NCBI GenBank assembly: GCA_025769875.1
Contig: JAGFNK010000170.1
Coordinates: 1 to 64,000, forward strand
Length of the DNA stretch: 64,000 bases
Direction: 5' to 3'
From: Russula earlei
Taxonomy: Eukaryota; Basidiomycota; Agaricomycetes; Russulales; Russulaceae
In this document: piece by piece, positions 22,197 to 33,385 of the stretch
Layout of the letters: every line of letters starts with the position of its first letter
Position numbering within the stretch: the first letter of the stretch is position 1
Program-made: the position numbers and the translations under genes
The notes under the pieces: model-generated
Databases searched by the model: none
What the model saw: the letters and a program-made list of their open reading frames with translations, nothing else
What the model was told of the DNA's origin: nothing

Positions 22197-22771
22197 GTCG
22201 AAGAGGGGGGAGCAGGCAACAGAGTTGCCTCCAAGCGTTCGAGTAGAAACCTCCTTTCTTCTCGTCTTCTCATTTTGAGGGCCCTGCAGTGAGGAGAGAA
22301 CTTGCAATGGTGCACCATGGACGATTGTTGTATATACTTGTTCTTGGTGTTATGTTCTATCTCGCTTGCTTCCTCGTTATTTATATTTCGCGATCTGAGG
22401 CGGTTCTGAGTGCATCACCCCAATGTTACACACCGTGGTTCCCCTTCCGTCGGGCACTCCTCGCTGATTGCACCCAATAGGGTTGCAACTAGGGAAGGCA
22501 AATAAAATGATTTATACGCGCGTCGGACTCGGATTTAGCATGCCTGGATCTTCTCTTGCCACGTTGCCGCAACGTGAATAAGGAGTACGGGATGAGGAAC
22601 GCGGACTACGCACAGAAACGCCGAAAAATATTGGCCTGTCCACAATGGACACGACACCCAACAACCCTACAAGCCATTATGAACCAGCACTTTCAGCCAT
22701 CGGTCACGCGCGCGGCCGCACACAAGCACTCTCGCCACGAGCCAGCCGGATCTTTTGATTGCTTGTCCTCA

Positions 22772-25270
22772 CGCTAGTGAAGCGAGCCAAAACGGGGCGC
22801 GCAGAGTTCGTGGGGCTGGACGGCGATCCGAGACGGTTGTCTTGATCCAAGAGCAAGCAGAGAAGAGGAGGAAGAAGGGAGAAGAGAGCGAGAGCGAGAT
22901 GGCTCGCGCGCAGTCGTTTCGGACCGACTGATACTGGGAGGGACTTAAGGAGCGACTGTATTGGATTTTTACTCTCTTACTACAGAGTAGATAGGGTAAT
23001 TTATATACAAGAAAGAAGGCACTAAGGATGAAAGGAATGAAAGAGAGAGGAGATGATGAAAGGAAGTTCGAGGCCGGGCGAGGCGGTCGAGGTCATGGTG
23101 AAAGGCCTGAGACGCGAACGCGTCGCGTGTGCCGGGGCGTGGCGTGGGCGCATGATCGGTGGCGAGGGGTGGGCGATGCGGTCAAGGTCTTGATGTCGGG
23201 CGCGAGGTGGCTTGTGGTGTGGCGAGGGCTGAGGACGAAAGGCGAGGAAGGAGGCGAGGTGTGGGAGGAGGCCGAGCGTCACGCGTTGCGCGCGGTCCGC
23301 ACGTGGTTCCGAGGCCAGCGATATGGCTCACCTTACACCAGTCATCGTGGACGCGTTTCTTGTCGGTAGGAGGGTCAGGGGGAGTGTAGGAGGGGGAACG
23401 CGCCATCAATCGGACTCGCAAAGGCGCGTCCGAGTCGGCGTCGAATTGTCAGGCGCCTACATCGAGCGTTAGAATGTTTTTGGAATTTGGCGACAAGTCG
23501 AGGTCTTTCCGCGCATCCGCACATCAATTGGGCGCCACACTGAACCACAATCAAATATATACAGTGTCTGATGTCAGGGTCATCTTCTGGATAGCAGTCT
23601 TTGAAAGCATCGTACGCATCACCCAAATTTAATCTGTAAAGTTGATCATAATCGTCCAACAAAATGCTGAAAACCGTCGAGACGAGACCGAGACCGACCG
23701 ATTTCTTCACGTTCAGGAATTACCACACGTGCTTTTTACTCTCCCGACCTTTTCCATTTTCAGGTTTTCATCCCTTCGCTGTGGGCTTGAATGGCCTCCT
23801 GGGGCCTCGCAGGGGCCAATACGATGCGGTACCTGAATCACGCTGCCTCACGTCAACTCACACCCGAATGGTATCACCTCGTGAGGCCTCGCGAGATCCG
23901 CATCCATTTGGTACTTGCCGTGAGAAATGGCAGTCACTGAGCTAATTAGACACCGAGGGGTAATCCGGCTCCTGCTCGAAAGACGACGGGTAGTCGATAG
24001 TCAGTCACCACCGCGGCCAAGGTCCACCTTGTCTGTTGTCGTCGCAGAGGGACTCTGGATGAGCCAACGCTTACTCTTACCTGTTGCACAGCATCTGGAC
24101 GAATGATTTGTTGGGGTACCGAGTCTATTAGTATGCAGCTGCATGTTGAAAGGAATATGCTGGTAAAGATATGGCACAGGCGGTGGGAACGCGGGAGTGG
24201 TCAAGACGGGCCGATGGACCGTTGACGCGGCACGGGGTCAGGAATGTGTGTAAAAGATGCGGAGTGGTGGTAGAGCACGAGAAGGGGACTTTGTTTTGAA
24301 GTGCACGCGAGGGGTCTTTTCGAGAACAAGGAACATGACAATGATACATTTGCAGGCAATAAGAGGCTATTTTATATGTTTTACAAGTATGTTACTTAAA
24401 GAATAAAATAGGAGAGTGTTCTTTAGGAGTTTTTTGGAGTCAGGAATGGAAGTAAAACAGTAATGGAAACGTATAGCGGAAGGACTTCGGACTTCAACGG
24501 AAATAACGCATTGCCTCTCTATGTGGCTGATGTGCTTGTTCCGGTTTTGGTGCGAGCGTGTGATTGAGTTGCACGTTTGCGTTTTTCTCGGATATGGAGT
24601 CATGGAGCCAATATGAAATGTTCTTGCTTTTCGCACATTTTTGGTTTTGATGTGGGTCATACAAGGCCTGAGAAGGGTCACAGCAGAATGTATTTTCCCC
24701 TGAGGGGAGTGGAAAAATTTAAGGGATCAAAAATGATCCCGGGGACATGCCGTGTTGCACTTTCGCGCTCCTCCGCACGCGCCCCTGGCGGCCCGAAACC
24801 GCCATATGCAACTGCAAACCTGTTTAATAGACAGGAAAGTGAAATGACACAGCGAGAATAGAAAAGTAATATTGATATCGGGCTTCAGTCCACCGCATGA
24901 CCACCGCCAAGTGGTTCCAAAAACACGAACACGACAATCTAGCCGACCGAGCCTAGGAGCTGCCTGGTGCCGGTTGTAACGCTAACGCGACGGGTACACC
25001 TCACCTCCTCATTGCCCGCACTGGCATGAGCCAATGAGCCTTCATCCAAGGCAGCACCCTCCCTAAGCTCACCTCCATTTCCCATCGCGCCAGAAGGTAA
25101 CATAACATAGCTTTTCATCTGGGTTCGAAAATAAATGGCGGAGTCGATGGGAATTGCCATTCAGGAGCCAAGCTCAGACATTGATCGTGTACGGGAAGAA
25201 CATGAAAAGATGGGACAAAGGGAGGACAAGTATCAGTGCTGGCATTGGAAGAAAGCAATACCTCTGCGAG
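22772..25270. other. Unassigned stretch inside the island
   Basis: No recognised gene. A minus-strand frame at 23375-23710 is listed separately. The stretch 23030-23400 is GC-rich with low-complexity Arg/Gly-like frames on both strands and looks non-coding. The last 100 bp (about 25165-25265) resemble the promoter flank of membrane-protein copy 2 (ACATTGATC, GAAGAACAT, AAAAGA, CAAGTATCA), so the gene's original upstream region lies here, outside the transposon. Confidence 0.4.
23510..23710 (-). CDS. Unrecognised short open frame
   Basis: From an ATG at 23710 the frame reads MKKSVGLGLVSTVFSILLDD then an acidic, aromatic-rich stretch (YDQLYRLNLGDAYDAFKDCY, PEDDPDIRHC), which looks protein-like. 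The frame continues to 23375 but becomes Arg-rich after about 23530, near a possible GT donor (TTGTGGTTCAG). No family recognised; it may be an exon of a lost gene. Confidence 0.25.
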
Positions 25271-25273
25271 GTA

Positions 25274-27150
25274 CATCAGGGAATCCTACATTTCTGAAAT
25301 ATCAGTAAATATGAGTATTCTCCATATTGTTACATATTCTGAGATACTGTAGATATTTTGATCCCACATTTCTGAAATATCATTAAAATATGAGTTCTCT
25401 CCATATTGCTACATATTCCAAGATACTGTATAGATATTCTGATATAGAAGTTGAAGGTGTAATTTGGAGACAATCCAAAGGTGATTGTAGCTGCTTCCAG
25501 CACTGATCAAGAAATCTGATATTAATGAACAGTCAAATAGCTATGCCTATCAAGGAAAGGGTTAACAAAAAAAATATGTGTTTGTGTCTAAAACAGTCGC
25601 ACTTGTCCAGAATGACAGTGCCACACTTGTGGGAATGAGGTGAACACTTCGACGAATATGGGTTTCAACCAGCGCGTCTTCACATCTTCGTTTTTCGTTT
25701 TGCCGTCCTTCCTCTCCTTCCTCTCCTCTTCCTGTCCTTCCCATTCCCACTCTTCCTTCCCCATAATCCCAGTTCAAGACTCCCAAGCTGCCAGTCTCCT
25801 CAAAATTTCACTGGCTAATTCACAGGTGATTCGAAATTTCCCGCAACCTATGGTGTGTTCGTTTTCGCGCCCTCTCTCTCATCCTCTCTCCCTCTCCTTC
25901 CCACACCCTTCTTCCAAGCAGGCCCCTGAAAGCTCTTCTTCTACCTGCTTCCCCCAAATCCCCTTTCCTCCTGTGTCACTGTAGTGACACGTGGCAACTC
26001 CAGGCCAAGACCACAAGAATACCCAATGCCCATGAAATTGATTCTGTGTCCACAAACCCAGTGCGCTTTTTTTATTTCTTTCATTTGACACACTTTGTTC
26101 ACGGCAACAGCACGGCCAGGACCGCGGTGATGACGCAGCCGTCAAGACCCATGGGGTCAACGCCAGACATGACCAAAATGGCCACGAGAACACTTCTGTG
26201 GAACCACGAACCCGGTGCGCGTTTTTATTTATTTTTATTTTTCACTTGCTCTTTTTGACCTCTTCTCACAGCAACAGCACGGCCGGGACCGCAGTGATGA
26301 CGCAGCCGTCAACACTCGCGATGGTGGGTTTCGTTTGGCACCACACCCGTGTGAGCCTCCTTTTTCCTGGCTTTTCCAAGATGTGTTTTCCGCCGGTGCG
26401 TGTTAGGTTTCGTTTTCACGCGCTCTCTCTCATCCTCTCCTTCCCACTACACAGTTCCTTGTTGGGCTTCAAGGCGATGTGCTTATGGCCGTGATGGCGG
26501 CGCTCTCCCACCCACTGGCACCCATTCCCCTGCAGTGGCGACCATGATGACTCGGCCGTGGATATAATGATCTCGCGATGGCCACCACCGCGTGCGTTTT
26601 TTCGTTTTCATTTCTATACGGTTTTTGATTGTTTCTTTTCCTCTCCAGCTCCTATACATGCCAGTTCCCGAGCGCGCAGCGTTCCTCTCACTTCCCCTCT
26701 GCTCCAGTTTACCCATGCCAAAAGGGGCTGTGAGCGACGGGTCAACGCAGCGCATGTACGCGGCCATTCGCACGCCAAAAAGGGGCCATCTCCTCCTCCC
26801 TCTCTCCCCTCTCCTTTCCAGCCCCAAAATCTTTTCCCTTCCCCTTACCGAAGTTCAGTTGCTAGGCCGTGAAAATTTTGTTTTCGCGGCCGCGTTGCAC
26901 CGCGAATCGTCCCCTCCCCTCCTGTCCTGTCCTCTGCCCTAGCCCCGGTGTCCTACGGTCTCTACTACTGCGATATATTGTAGGGACAATTTGCCGATAA
27001 TGTTGATATTTATCAATAAATATACATACGCAAATGACGACACTTCGAATTCAGATAATTACCAATAATCAAGGTATTCTCCTATATACCAGTATATACT
27101 GACATTTAGAGATATTTAGAGATATTTCACAGATGTAGTTTTCCCTGATG
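25274..27150. mobile_element. TIR element, left copy (~1.88 kb, non-autonomous)
   Basis: Termini are inverted: CATCAGGGAATCCTACAT at the left and the reverse complement of CATCAGGGAAAACTACAT at the right, with similarity continuing through TGTGAAATAT. The flanking dinucleotide is TA on both sides. Two subterminal direct copies of about 80 bp (starting near 25286 and 25366) share ACATTTCTGAAATATCA and CATATT(G)(T/C)TACATATTC. An internal motif (GCAACAGCACGGCC...GATGACGCAGCCGTC) occurs at about 26103 and 26270. Frames of 60-120 codons occur on both strands but have no transposase features. It sits 71 bp upstream of the ATG of membrane-protein copy 1. Confidence 0.75.
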
Positions 27151-27221
27151 TATGTGCCAGGCGCCTATTTCATGCCCATGGCCCATGGGCCCACAACCCA
27201 TTCTTCTCACCTCTTGCCAGG

Positions 27222-28582
27222 ATGCTCATCATTCTTGCCATTCTAGCGGCCACCCGTGCATTCCCTCTTGGCCAATCCTCACCACCTCTTGTGTCTCCCA
27301 ACCAATTTCAACCTCGAAGTCCCTCCTGTGATGATCCTGACGGATGTCGATCCCTGTGGCACATAATATGGAGTTGTGCCGTCACCATACTCTTGTGTAC
27401 CTGGGTCTCCGTTCACCCGAACATCCCAGGTCCTGATGAGACATGGCCAAGGGTCACGCTGCGACGGATAGGACTCATGCTCGGTGCCCTTTTTGTTCCG
27501 GAATTCATGGTCGCTTGGGCATTGAAACAACGGCAGGTCGCCGTTGATCTAGCAAAGGAGCACGAAGGTGAGCCCTAAAAGCTGAAGGAGATTATCAATT
27601 CTCACAATCTGACGCAGAAGAGGGATGGACAATCACTCACGGATTCTTTGCAATCATGGGAGGATTCATGGAATACGAAGGAAACCGGCCTGTCCGAGTG
27701 CTCTTGCCTGAAGAGCTCAGATCCTACTCTCTGACGGGCAATGGTGATTTCCCACGGATTTCAAAAGCGGAGATCAAAGACAAAAGTAAAGGAGATGTCG
27801 TCTCGAAAACGCTCGTCATCCTGCAAACCAGCTGGTTTGTGACGCAATGCATCGCGCGAGGTGTTCGAGGCTTACCAATCACCGAGCTGGAGCTCATCAC
27901 GGTTGCATTTGCAACGCTGAATTTCGTGATGTACCTCCTGTGGTGGGACAAACCTCTCAATGTGCAATGTGGAGTGCGAGTATACAAGAAACGATACACT
28001 GAACAACCGATAGACGATGGGCGTGTTGAAGCTACAAGATCAGATGGATTTTGGGGCGCACTTGGAAGTGCTTTTTCTGACCTTCCAGCTGCGATTGTCC
28101 ATGGACCCTTCGCTCGGGACACCGACTTCAGGAATGCATCGTGGATAGCCCGTGTCCTCATGTGGCCAGTCGTGAAACCTTTTGAAATTCTTGATGGCAA
28201 TCCACATCATGAGGATGAGAACTTGAAGAGGGTCCACACATTTCATCCTGAACATTGGGTCACTGGTGAATGGCCCGGGTTTTTCGCGGTGTTCATTATG
28301 GCTGCCATTGCGTTGGCCTTTGGCGGGATTCACTGCGTTGGATGGTCATTTACTTTCCCCTCAAGCATAGAGCGAATTCTCTGGCGTATCGCTTCAATCT
28401 CCATAATCGTTGTCCCACCCCTGTTTTTGTCCTTCATGTTTGCAGGCAATCATTTCAATTTCTCCAATTACAAATTGTATCACTTTACACTAACAGGCAC
28501 TTATATGCTTGGACGATTGACGTTGCTTGTACTCCCTTTCCTTGTCTTAGATCGCTTCCTCCTGCAGCTTACCATGTCGTAG
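27222..28582 (+). CDS. Fungal multi-pass membrane protein, copy 1 (C-terminus frameshifted)
   Basis: Two exons (27222-27567, 27618-28582; 50-nt GT-AG intron). A hydrophobic amino-terminal stretch (MLIILAILAATRAFP) looks like a signal peptide. Then CRSLWHIIWSCAVTILLCTW and IGLMLGALFVPEFMVAWALK (membrane segments), a soluble loop with GFFAIMGGFMEY, DKSKGD, and further membrane segments (LNFVMYLLWWDKPL; FFAVFIMAAIALAFGGIHC; RLTLLVLPFL). This is a common, uncharacterised fungal membrane family; I know no assigned function. Compared with copies 2 and 3, one T is missing in a T-run near 28541, so the last residues become VLDRFLLQLTMS in place of the conserved ...WASFIPH ending, which is still present in the next frame. 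Its promoter is separated from its original flank by the TIR element. Confidence 0.75.
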
Positions 28583-28699
28583 ACTGGGCTTCATTCATCC
28601 CACATATATAATAGGTCGCCCTCTTATGGCTCATCCATTGTTATGTTAACACTATGATATGGTTCCATGATATTTGTAGTAACTATCGTCTGAAGAAGC

Positions 28700-28985
28700 A
28701 CGCTTACTATCTAGCCAGTGACAGGTTCAGTGTCCGAGATCACGGTAACGTGGGGAATGGAGGCTCGATACACAGGTATTCCGGCATCGGGAATTCTCCG
28801 TCTATAGCTAGGATGAGTTCGGAATAGGTCTCACTGGCATAAGGCGATGCAGCGGGTTCGGTTACGGTGTTGAAGCAGTAAACGCGATCGTTGCCTATAA
28901 CAAGAAGCAATGTGGGCGAGGTTGTATCACCAGCGTTATGCAGTGCCATTCACGATATAGCCTTCATCGAAAAGAATGGATGGAT
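28700..28985 (-). pseudogene. F-box/LRR gene relic
   Basis: Minus-strand remnants such as ILFDEGYIVNGTA and, in another frame, LAIDGEFPMPEYLCIEP match the F-box protein at 1761-3479 (MAIDEEFPMLEYLYIGP). Only scattered blocks survive, with frame changes. The same relic, in the same convergent position, follows membrane-protein copy 2 at 39.9-40.36 kb. Confidence 0.6.
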
Positions 28986-29246
28986 TTCACGTACAGCACT
29001 CTAGAACCAGACCCGGCGGCCAGTAACATCATCAGTCCATCACCGCGATACGATGTGGAATTTAAGCGCACCTGAACATCGACTTTACGAATGGTATGTG
29101 TGCTCTCAGCGACCCGGGTACAGTTCCCGCGCACTGCTATGTCTTTGGGCACGCCAGGCAAGCAGAATTCAGCAAGCCTCATGTCAAGACATTCACTCAC
29201 TTGTTCACTCTCCATTCTCTACTCTGATCTGCCTTACCAGTTACCC

Positions 29247-31571
29247 CATCAGGGAAAACTACATCTGTGAAATATCTCTAAATATCTCTAAATGTCAGTA
29301 TATACTGGTATATAGGAGAATACCTTGATTATTGGTAATTATCTGAATTCGAAGTGTCGTCATTTGCGTATGTATATTTATTGATAAATATCAACATTAT
29401 CGGCAAATTGTCCCTACAATATATCGCAGTAGTAGAGACCGTAGGACACCGGGGCTAGGGCAGAGGACAGGACAGGACAGGAGGGGACGATTCGCGGTGC
29501 AACGCGGCCGCGAAAACAAAATTTTCACGGCCTAGCAACTGAACTTCGGTAAGGGGAAGGGAAAAGATTTTGGGGCTGGAAAGGAGAGGGGAGAGAGGGA
29601 GGAGGAGATGGCCCCTTTTTGGCGTGCGAATGGCCGCGTACATGCGCTGCGTTGACCCGTCGCTCACAGCCCCTTTTGGCATGGGTAAACTGGAGCAGAG
29701 GGGAAGTGAGAGGAACGCGGCGCGCTCGGGAACTGGCATGTATAGGAGCTGGAGAGGAAAAGAAACAATCAAAAACCGTATAGAAATGAAAACGAAAAAA
29801 CGCACGCGGTGGTGGCCATCGCGAGATCGTTATATCCACGGCCGAGTCATCATGGTCGCCACTGCAGGGGAATGGGTGCCAGTGGGTGGGAGAGCGCCGC
29901 CGTCACGGCCATAAGCACATCGCCTTGAAGCCCAACAAGGAACTGTGTAGTGGGAAGGAGAGGATGAGAGAGAGCGCGTGAAAACGAAACCTAACACGCA
30001 CCGGCGGAAAACACATCTTGGAAAAGCCAGGAAAAAGGAGGCTCACACGGGTGTGGTGCCAAACGAAACCCACCATCGCGAGTGTTGACGGCTGCGTCAT
30101 CACCGCGGGTCCCGGCCGTGCTGTTGCTGTGAGAAGAGGTCAAAAAGAGCAAGTGAAAAATAAAAATAAATAAAAACGCGCACCGGGTTCGTGGTTCCAC
30201 AGAAGCGTTCTCGTGGCCATTTTGGTCATGTCTGGCGTTGACCCCATGGGTCTTGACGGCTGCGTCATCACCGCGGTCCTGGCCGTGCTGTTGCCGTGAA
30301 CAAAGTGTGTCAAATGAAAGAGATAAAAAAAGCGCACTGGGTTTGTGGACACAGAATCAATTTCATGGGCATTGGGTATTCTTGTGGTCTTGGCCTGGAG
30401 TCGCCACGTGTCACTACAGTGACACAGGAGGAAAGGGGATTTGGGGGAAGCAGGTAGAAGAAGAGCTTTCAGGGGCCTGCTTGGAAGAAGGGTGTGGGAA
30501 GGAGAGGGAGAGAGGATGAGAGAGAGGGCGCGAAAACGAACACACCATAGGTTGCGGGAAATTTCGAATCACCTGTGAATTAGCCAGTGAAATTTTGAGG
30601 AGACTGGCAGCTTGGGAGTCTTGAACTGGGATTATGGGGAAGGAAGAGTGGGAATGGGAAGGACAGGAAGAGGAGAGGAAGGAGAGGAAGGACGGCAAAA
30701 CGAAAAACGAAGATGTGAAGACGCGCGGTTGAAACCCATATTCGTCGAAGTGTTCACCTCATTCCCACAAGTGTGCGCCTGCCAATGCGGCGAAACCCCC
30801 CAGACAGTCGAGCATGTGCTCCTGCGCTGCCCAATCTACGACGACGCGCGCCGAAGACATCTGTCTACAAGAGGCCGCCCACGGAACATCACTCAGCTGT
30901 TCAACCACCCCGAGCGGACGCAGAGCACGCTACGCTTCTTCAAAGAAACTAAAGCGTGCCTCAGACCAAGAGAACTTTGGGACCCAGGAGGAGCAAGGGA
31001 GAGGGAGGATGCATAACGTCCCATGATCACCATCTACGACCACCACACACTACACCCTAACGCTGCCATACCGCCCTAGCGGACTACATATAACCCACAT
31101 CACCTAATCACAATACGTCGCTACATAGCCCGTGACCGCCTCTGTATCACGTCATACGCGCTGCGGTATACAAATGCGGATTCAAAAAAAAAAAAAAAAA
31201 AAAAAAAAAATTCCCACAAGTGTGGCACTGTCATTCTGGACAAGTGCGACTGTTTTAGACACAAACACATATTTTTTTGTTAACCCTTTCCTTGATAGGC
31301 ATAGCTATTTGACTGTTCATTAATATCAGATTTCTTGATCAGTGCTGGAAGCAGCTACAATCACCTTTGGATTGTCTCCAAATTACACCTTCAACTTCTA
31401 TATCAGAATATCTATACAGTATCTTGGAATATGTAGCAATATGGAGAGAACTCATATTTTAATGATATTTCAGAAATGTGGGATCAAAATATCTACAGTA
31501 TCTCAGAATATGTAACAATATGGAGAATACTCATATTTACTGATATTTCAGAAATGTAGGATTCCCTGATG
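29247..31571. mobile_element. TIR element, right copy, inverted relative to the left one
   Basis: Reverse complement of 25274-27150 along its whole length, apart from a 434-bp insertion plus TSD. In the parts compared the two differ by isolated bases only (for example one amino acid in a 114-codon frame present in both), so they diverged recently. The ends again read CATCAGGGAA, flanked by CC on both sides. Together the two copies form a roughly 1.88-kb inverted repeat around a 2.1-kb segment with membrane-protein copy 1. Confidence 0.8.
30776..31209 (+). mobile_element. 5'-truncated non-LTR retrotransposon tail inside the TIR element
   Basis: Flanked by attcccacaagtgtg at 30761-30775 and 31210-31224 and ending in a poly(A) of about 25. 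The coding remnant reads CQCGETPQTVEHVLLRCPIY, the Cys/His motif that closes many fungal LINE polyproteins, then a stop near 31016 and a short 3' UTR. The left TIR copy has the empty site, with a single attcccacaagtgtg at the same place. The 3' end differs from the two elements at 20930 and 45258, so it is a different LINE family. Confidence 0.9.
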
Positions 31572-31609
31572 CCGTGCGTCCTTTAAAGTTGCTTCAACAG
31601 CTAAACACA

Positions 31610-32580
31610 GGGTTTCTGTTTCAAATATCCCATGTATTCCAGCGATCCCCTCGGCAAGGCCTCCTGGTATACCGACACACCTCCCCACGCTCGCCCATCA
31701 CTGTAAGCCGAGCGACTCCGCGCTCATCCTCACACTCCTCTCGGATAGCATCATCAGCAAACGGGGAAGAGGACACACACACAAGCTCCCAGCGTCCGAA
31801 GGCCTCAAGTAAGGATCCACCCCTGCTCCGGGAGCGTCTCCCCTGAGTCAGTGGCGGCGATGGCAGCGGCACTGGGAGTTGGAATGGAAGTGGTTGGGAA
31901 ACGGACAAATCCCTTCACGCGGTACAAGCTCTCTTCTGGGAACAGGTGGAGAATGGCGGATACGATGGGCTCATCGAATAATGGGGGTGGTAATGATGTA
32001 TGCGCTATTCCGGACTCTTCTGGACGAGATCATGAGAGTCCGGGTGTGGGTGTGGGTGGTCGCATGAGGTGGTCGTCGTGCGTGCATACATACGCGGAGG
32101 CGGAGTAAGGGCAGGTCACAGAGTGATGTGGCGGCTTCCGCTTCATCATGATGCTGGGCGACCGTGGTCACGTCGCTCTTTCCCTCCGCGGCGTTGATGG
32201 GTTGTGGACGCTCCGAAATCGGCAGCGCATCAATAACTTCGAATCGATGCCAGATATCACAGCGCGCGGTCGACGGGCTTGCCCGCGCAGCGGATCTTGA
32301 GCATGTGCTCGTTCAGGGTACCCTGTGAGATGCTACGAACCTCATCCAGCGCACGCTCAGACACGTGTCTCCATTTTATTCTATACCTGAGCGTGAGGGA
32401 CGAGGGGGGGCGGGAACAGGAGTGAGGGCTGACGATGAGCAACACGTCGGTGTATTGCCCCTGCATACGCGCACTGACGCTCGTGTCTTCGTATCCAGTA
32501 AGTTCTCCGCGGAGATCACGGTGACGATCGAGTCTAGAGCGAGCGAACGAGACGTCTCATGCTCGAGCTCGCAAAACTAA
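31610..32580 (-). pseudogene. CobW/COG0523 relic (3' half)
   Basis: Minus-strand blocks correspond to the intact gene at 43632-45198: SRSLALDSIVTVI, MQGQYTDVLLI, HVSERALDEVRSI, KIRCAGKPVDRAL, ARLTVMGERGEVCRYTRR. Frames are broken several times, the amino-terminal GTPase half is missing, and the 3' end diverges where the TIR element abuts at 31571. Confidence 0.75.
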
Positions 32581-32849
32581 AAGGTGTCTTATAAAGGACG
32601 CTTTAATTATGTTTATTCACTGGGGCTTCTGGGGGTCGGATACCCATGAACAACTCACCGCGAGTCAAGCATCTCAATGTGTGTTCTTTTACAGTAATGA
32701 TGTCATACTGGCGTTGGACCATTTGTTTCTCTTTAGTTTGCCACAAAGCCTGGGATCACGACTCTTTCTCTGAGACATTCTGGCCGCTTTGCGAGATCAG
32801 TACGTTACTTACCTTGACGTCTCACTTCATGGACATCTGATTTCCCATT

Positions 32850-33113
32850 GCAATTTTTATGCCCTTGTTCACTTTTCTTGCGTTTTCCTACGCCCGACAA
32901 GTGTCCGCACTCGGCGCCGCACGGAATGACCTCCCCACAACTTACTCCCCTGCATATGCTACTGGCCCTGCGTATGCCGCTGGCAACGAGAGCACCATAA
33001 CTGTACCCGAAGTGGCTTATGACCAACAATACCCTCCTCCTCCTGGCTCCCCACCCCCGTTCGACTTCCCGCGTACGGAGAAGAAGCGGATAAGAAGGAC
33101 ACCGATTCGATGA
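32850..33113 (+). pseudogene. Possible 3' exon of a lost membrane protein
   Basis: The frame reads a hydrophobic stretch (MPLFTFLAFSYARQVSALGA) followed by a Tyr/Pro-rich tail (YAAGNESTITVPEVAYDQQY, PPPPGSPPPFDFP) and a basic end. This resembles the last membrane segment plus cytosolic tail of a tetraspan-type protein, but no upstream exons could be supported and no family is certain. Confidence 0.3.
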
Positions 33114-33385
33114 AGACAGTTGTCGCGGAGGACCAATTTGCTGACATTGAAGGACACCCACGCCGCTAAGGGTTCTGAGATGCCAAGAGTGATGAGAGAC
33201 TCTTTAACCCAGTTGCCTACGATACATGTACCCAATGATTGATCTAACATACATGTCCCACGATGACACGGAGGTGTTCTTTTGATTACCGTGCCGGTAG
33301 AAGACCGCACAACACATCGCCCACGACTGAGGACTCGGATGTCCCTGACTGATGATCGTTACCCAGGCAGGATAGATTGTGCCCA

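Larger units (their letters stand above)
18900..22771 (+). repeat. Left arm of an inverted segmental duplication
   Basis: This stretch is homologous, in opposite orientation, to about 34620-37640. Landmarks shared in order: a CTTTTGTTCCTC segment, a poly-T tract followed by GACGGATCC / GACAGAT, GCCCGACACATCAGCACAATG, the promoter (CACGTTAAAAAGCACGTCCG), the whole zinc-finger gene, the 3' segment GGTGCACCA(T/C)GGACGATTGT, and GAGTGCATCACCCC, up to GCCAGCCGGATCTTT. The left arm is about 0.95 kb longer because of the retroelement at 20930-21868. Confidence 0.8.

Noticed and set aside
23028..23410. Overlapping Arg/Gly-rich frames on both strands
   Set aside because: Low-complexity GC-rich sequence; no domain, no codon structure distinguishing one frame.
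25640..26942. Open frames of 60-118 codons inside the TIR element, repeated in mirror at 29455-30700
   Set aside because: They overlap on both strands, are compositionally biased (TC/GA-rich) and show no transposase motif; they recur only because the element is present twice.
25266..27158. 8-bp hAT-type target-site duplication around the TIR element
   Set aside because: The 8-mers flanking CAGGG...CCCTG match at only about five of eight positions on the left copy and fewer on the right.
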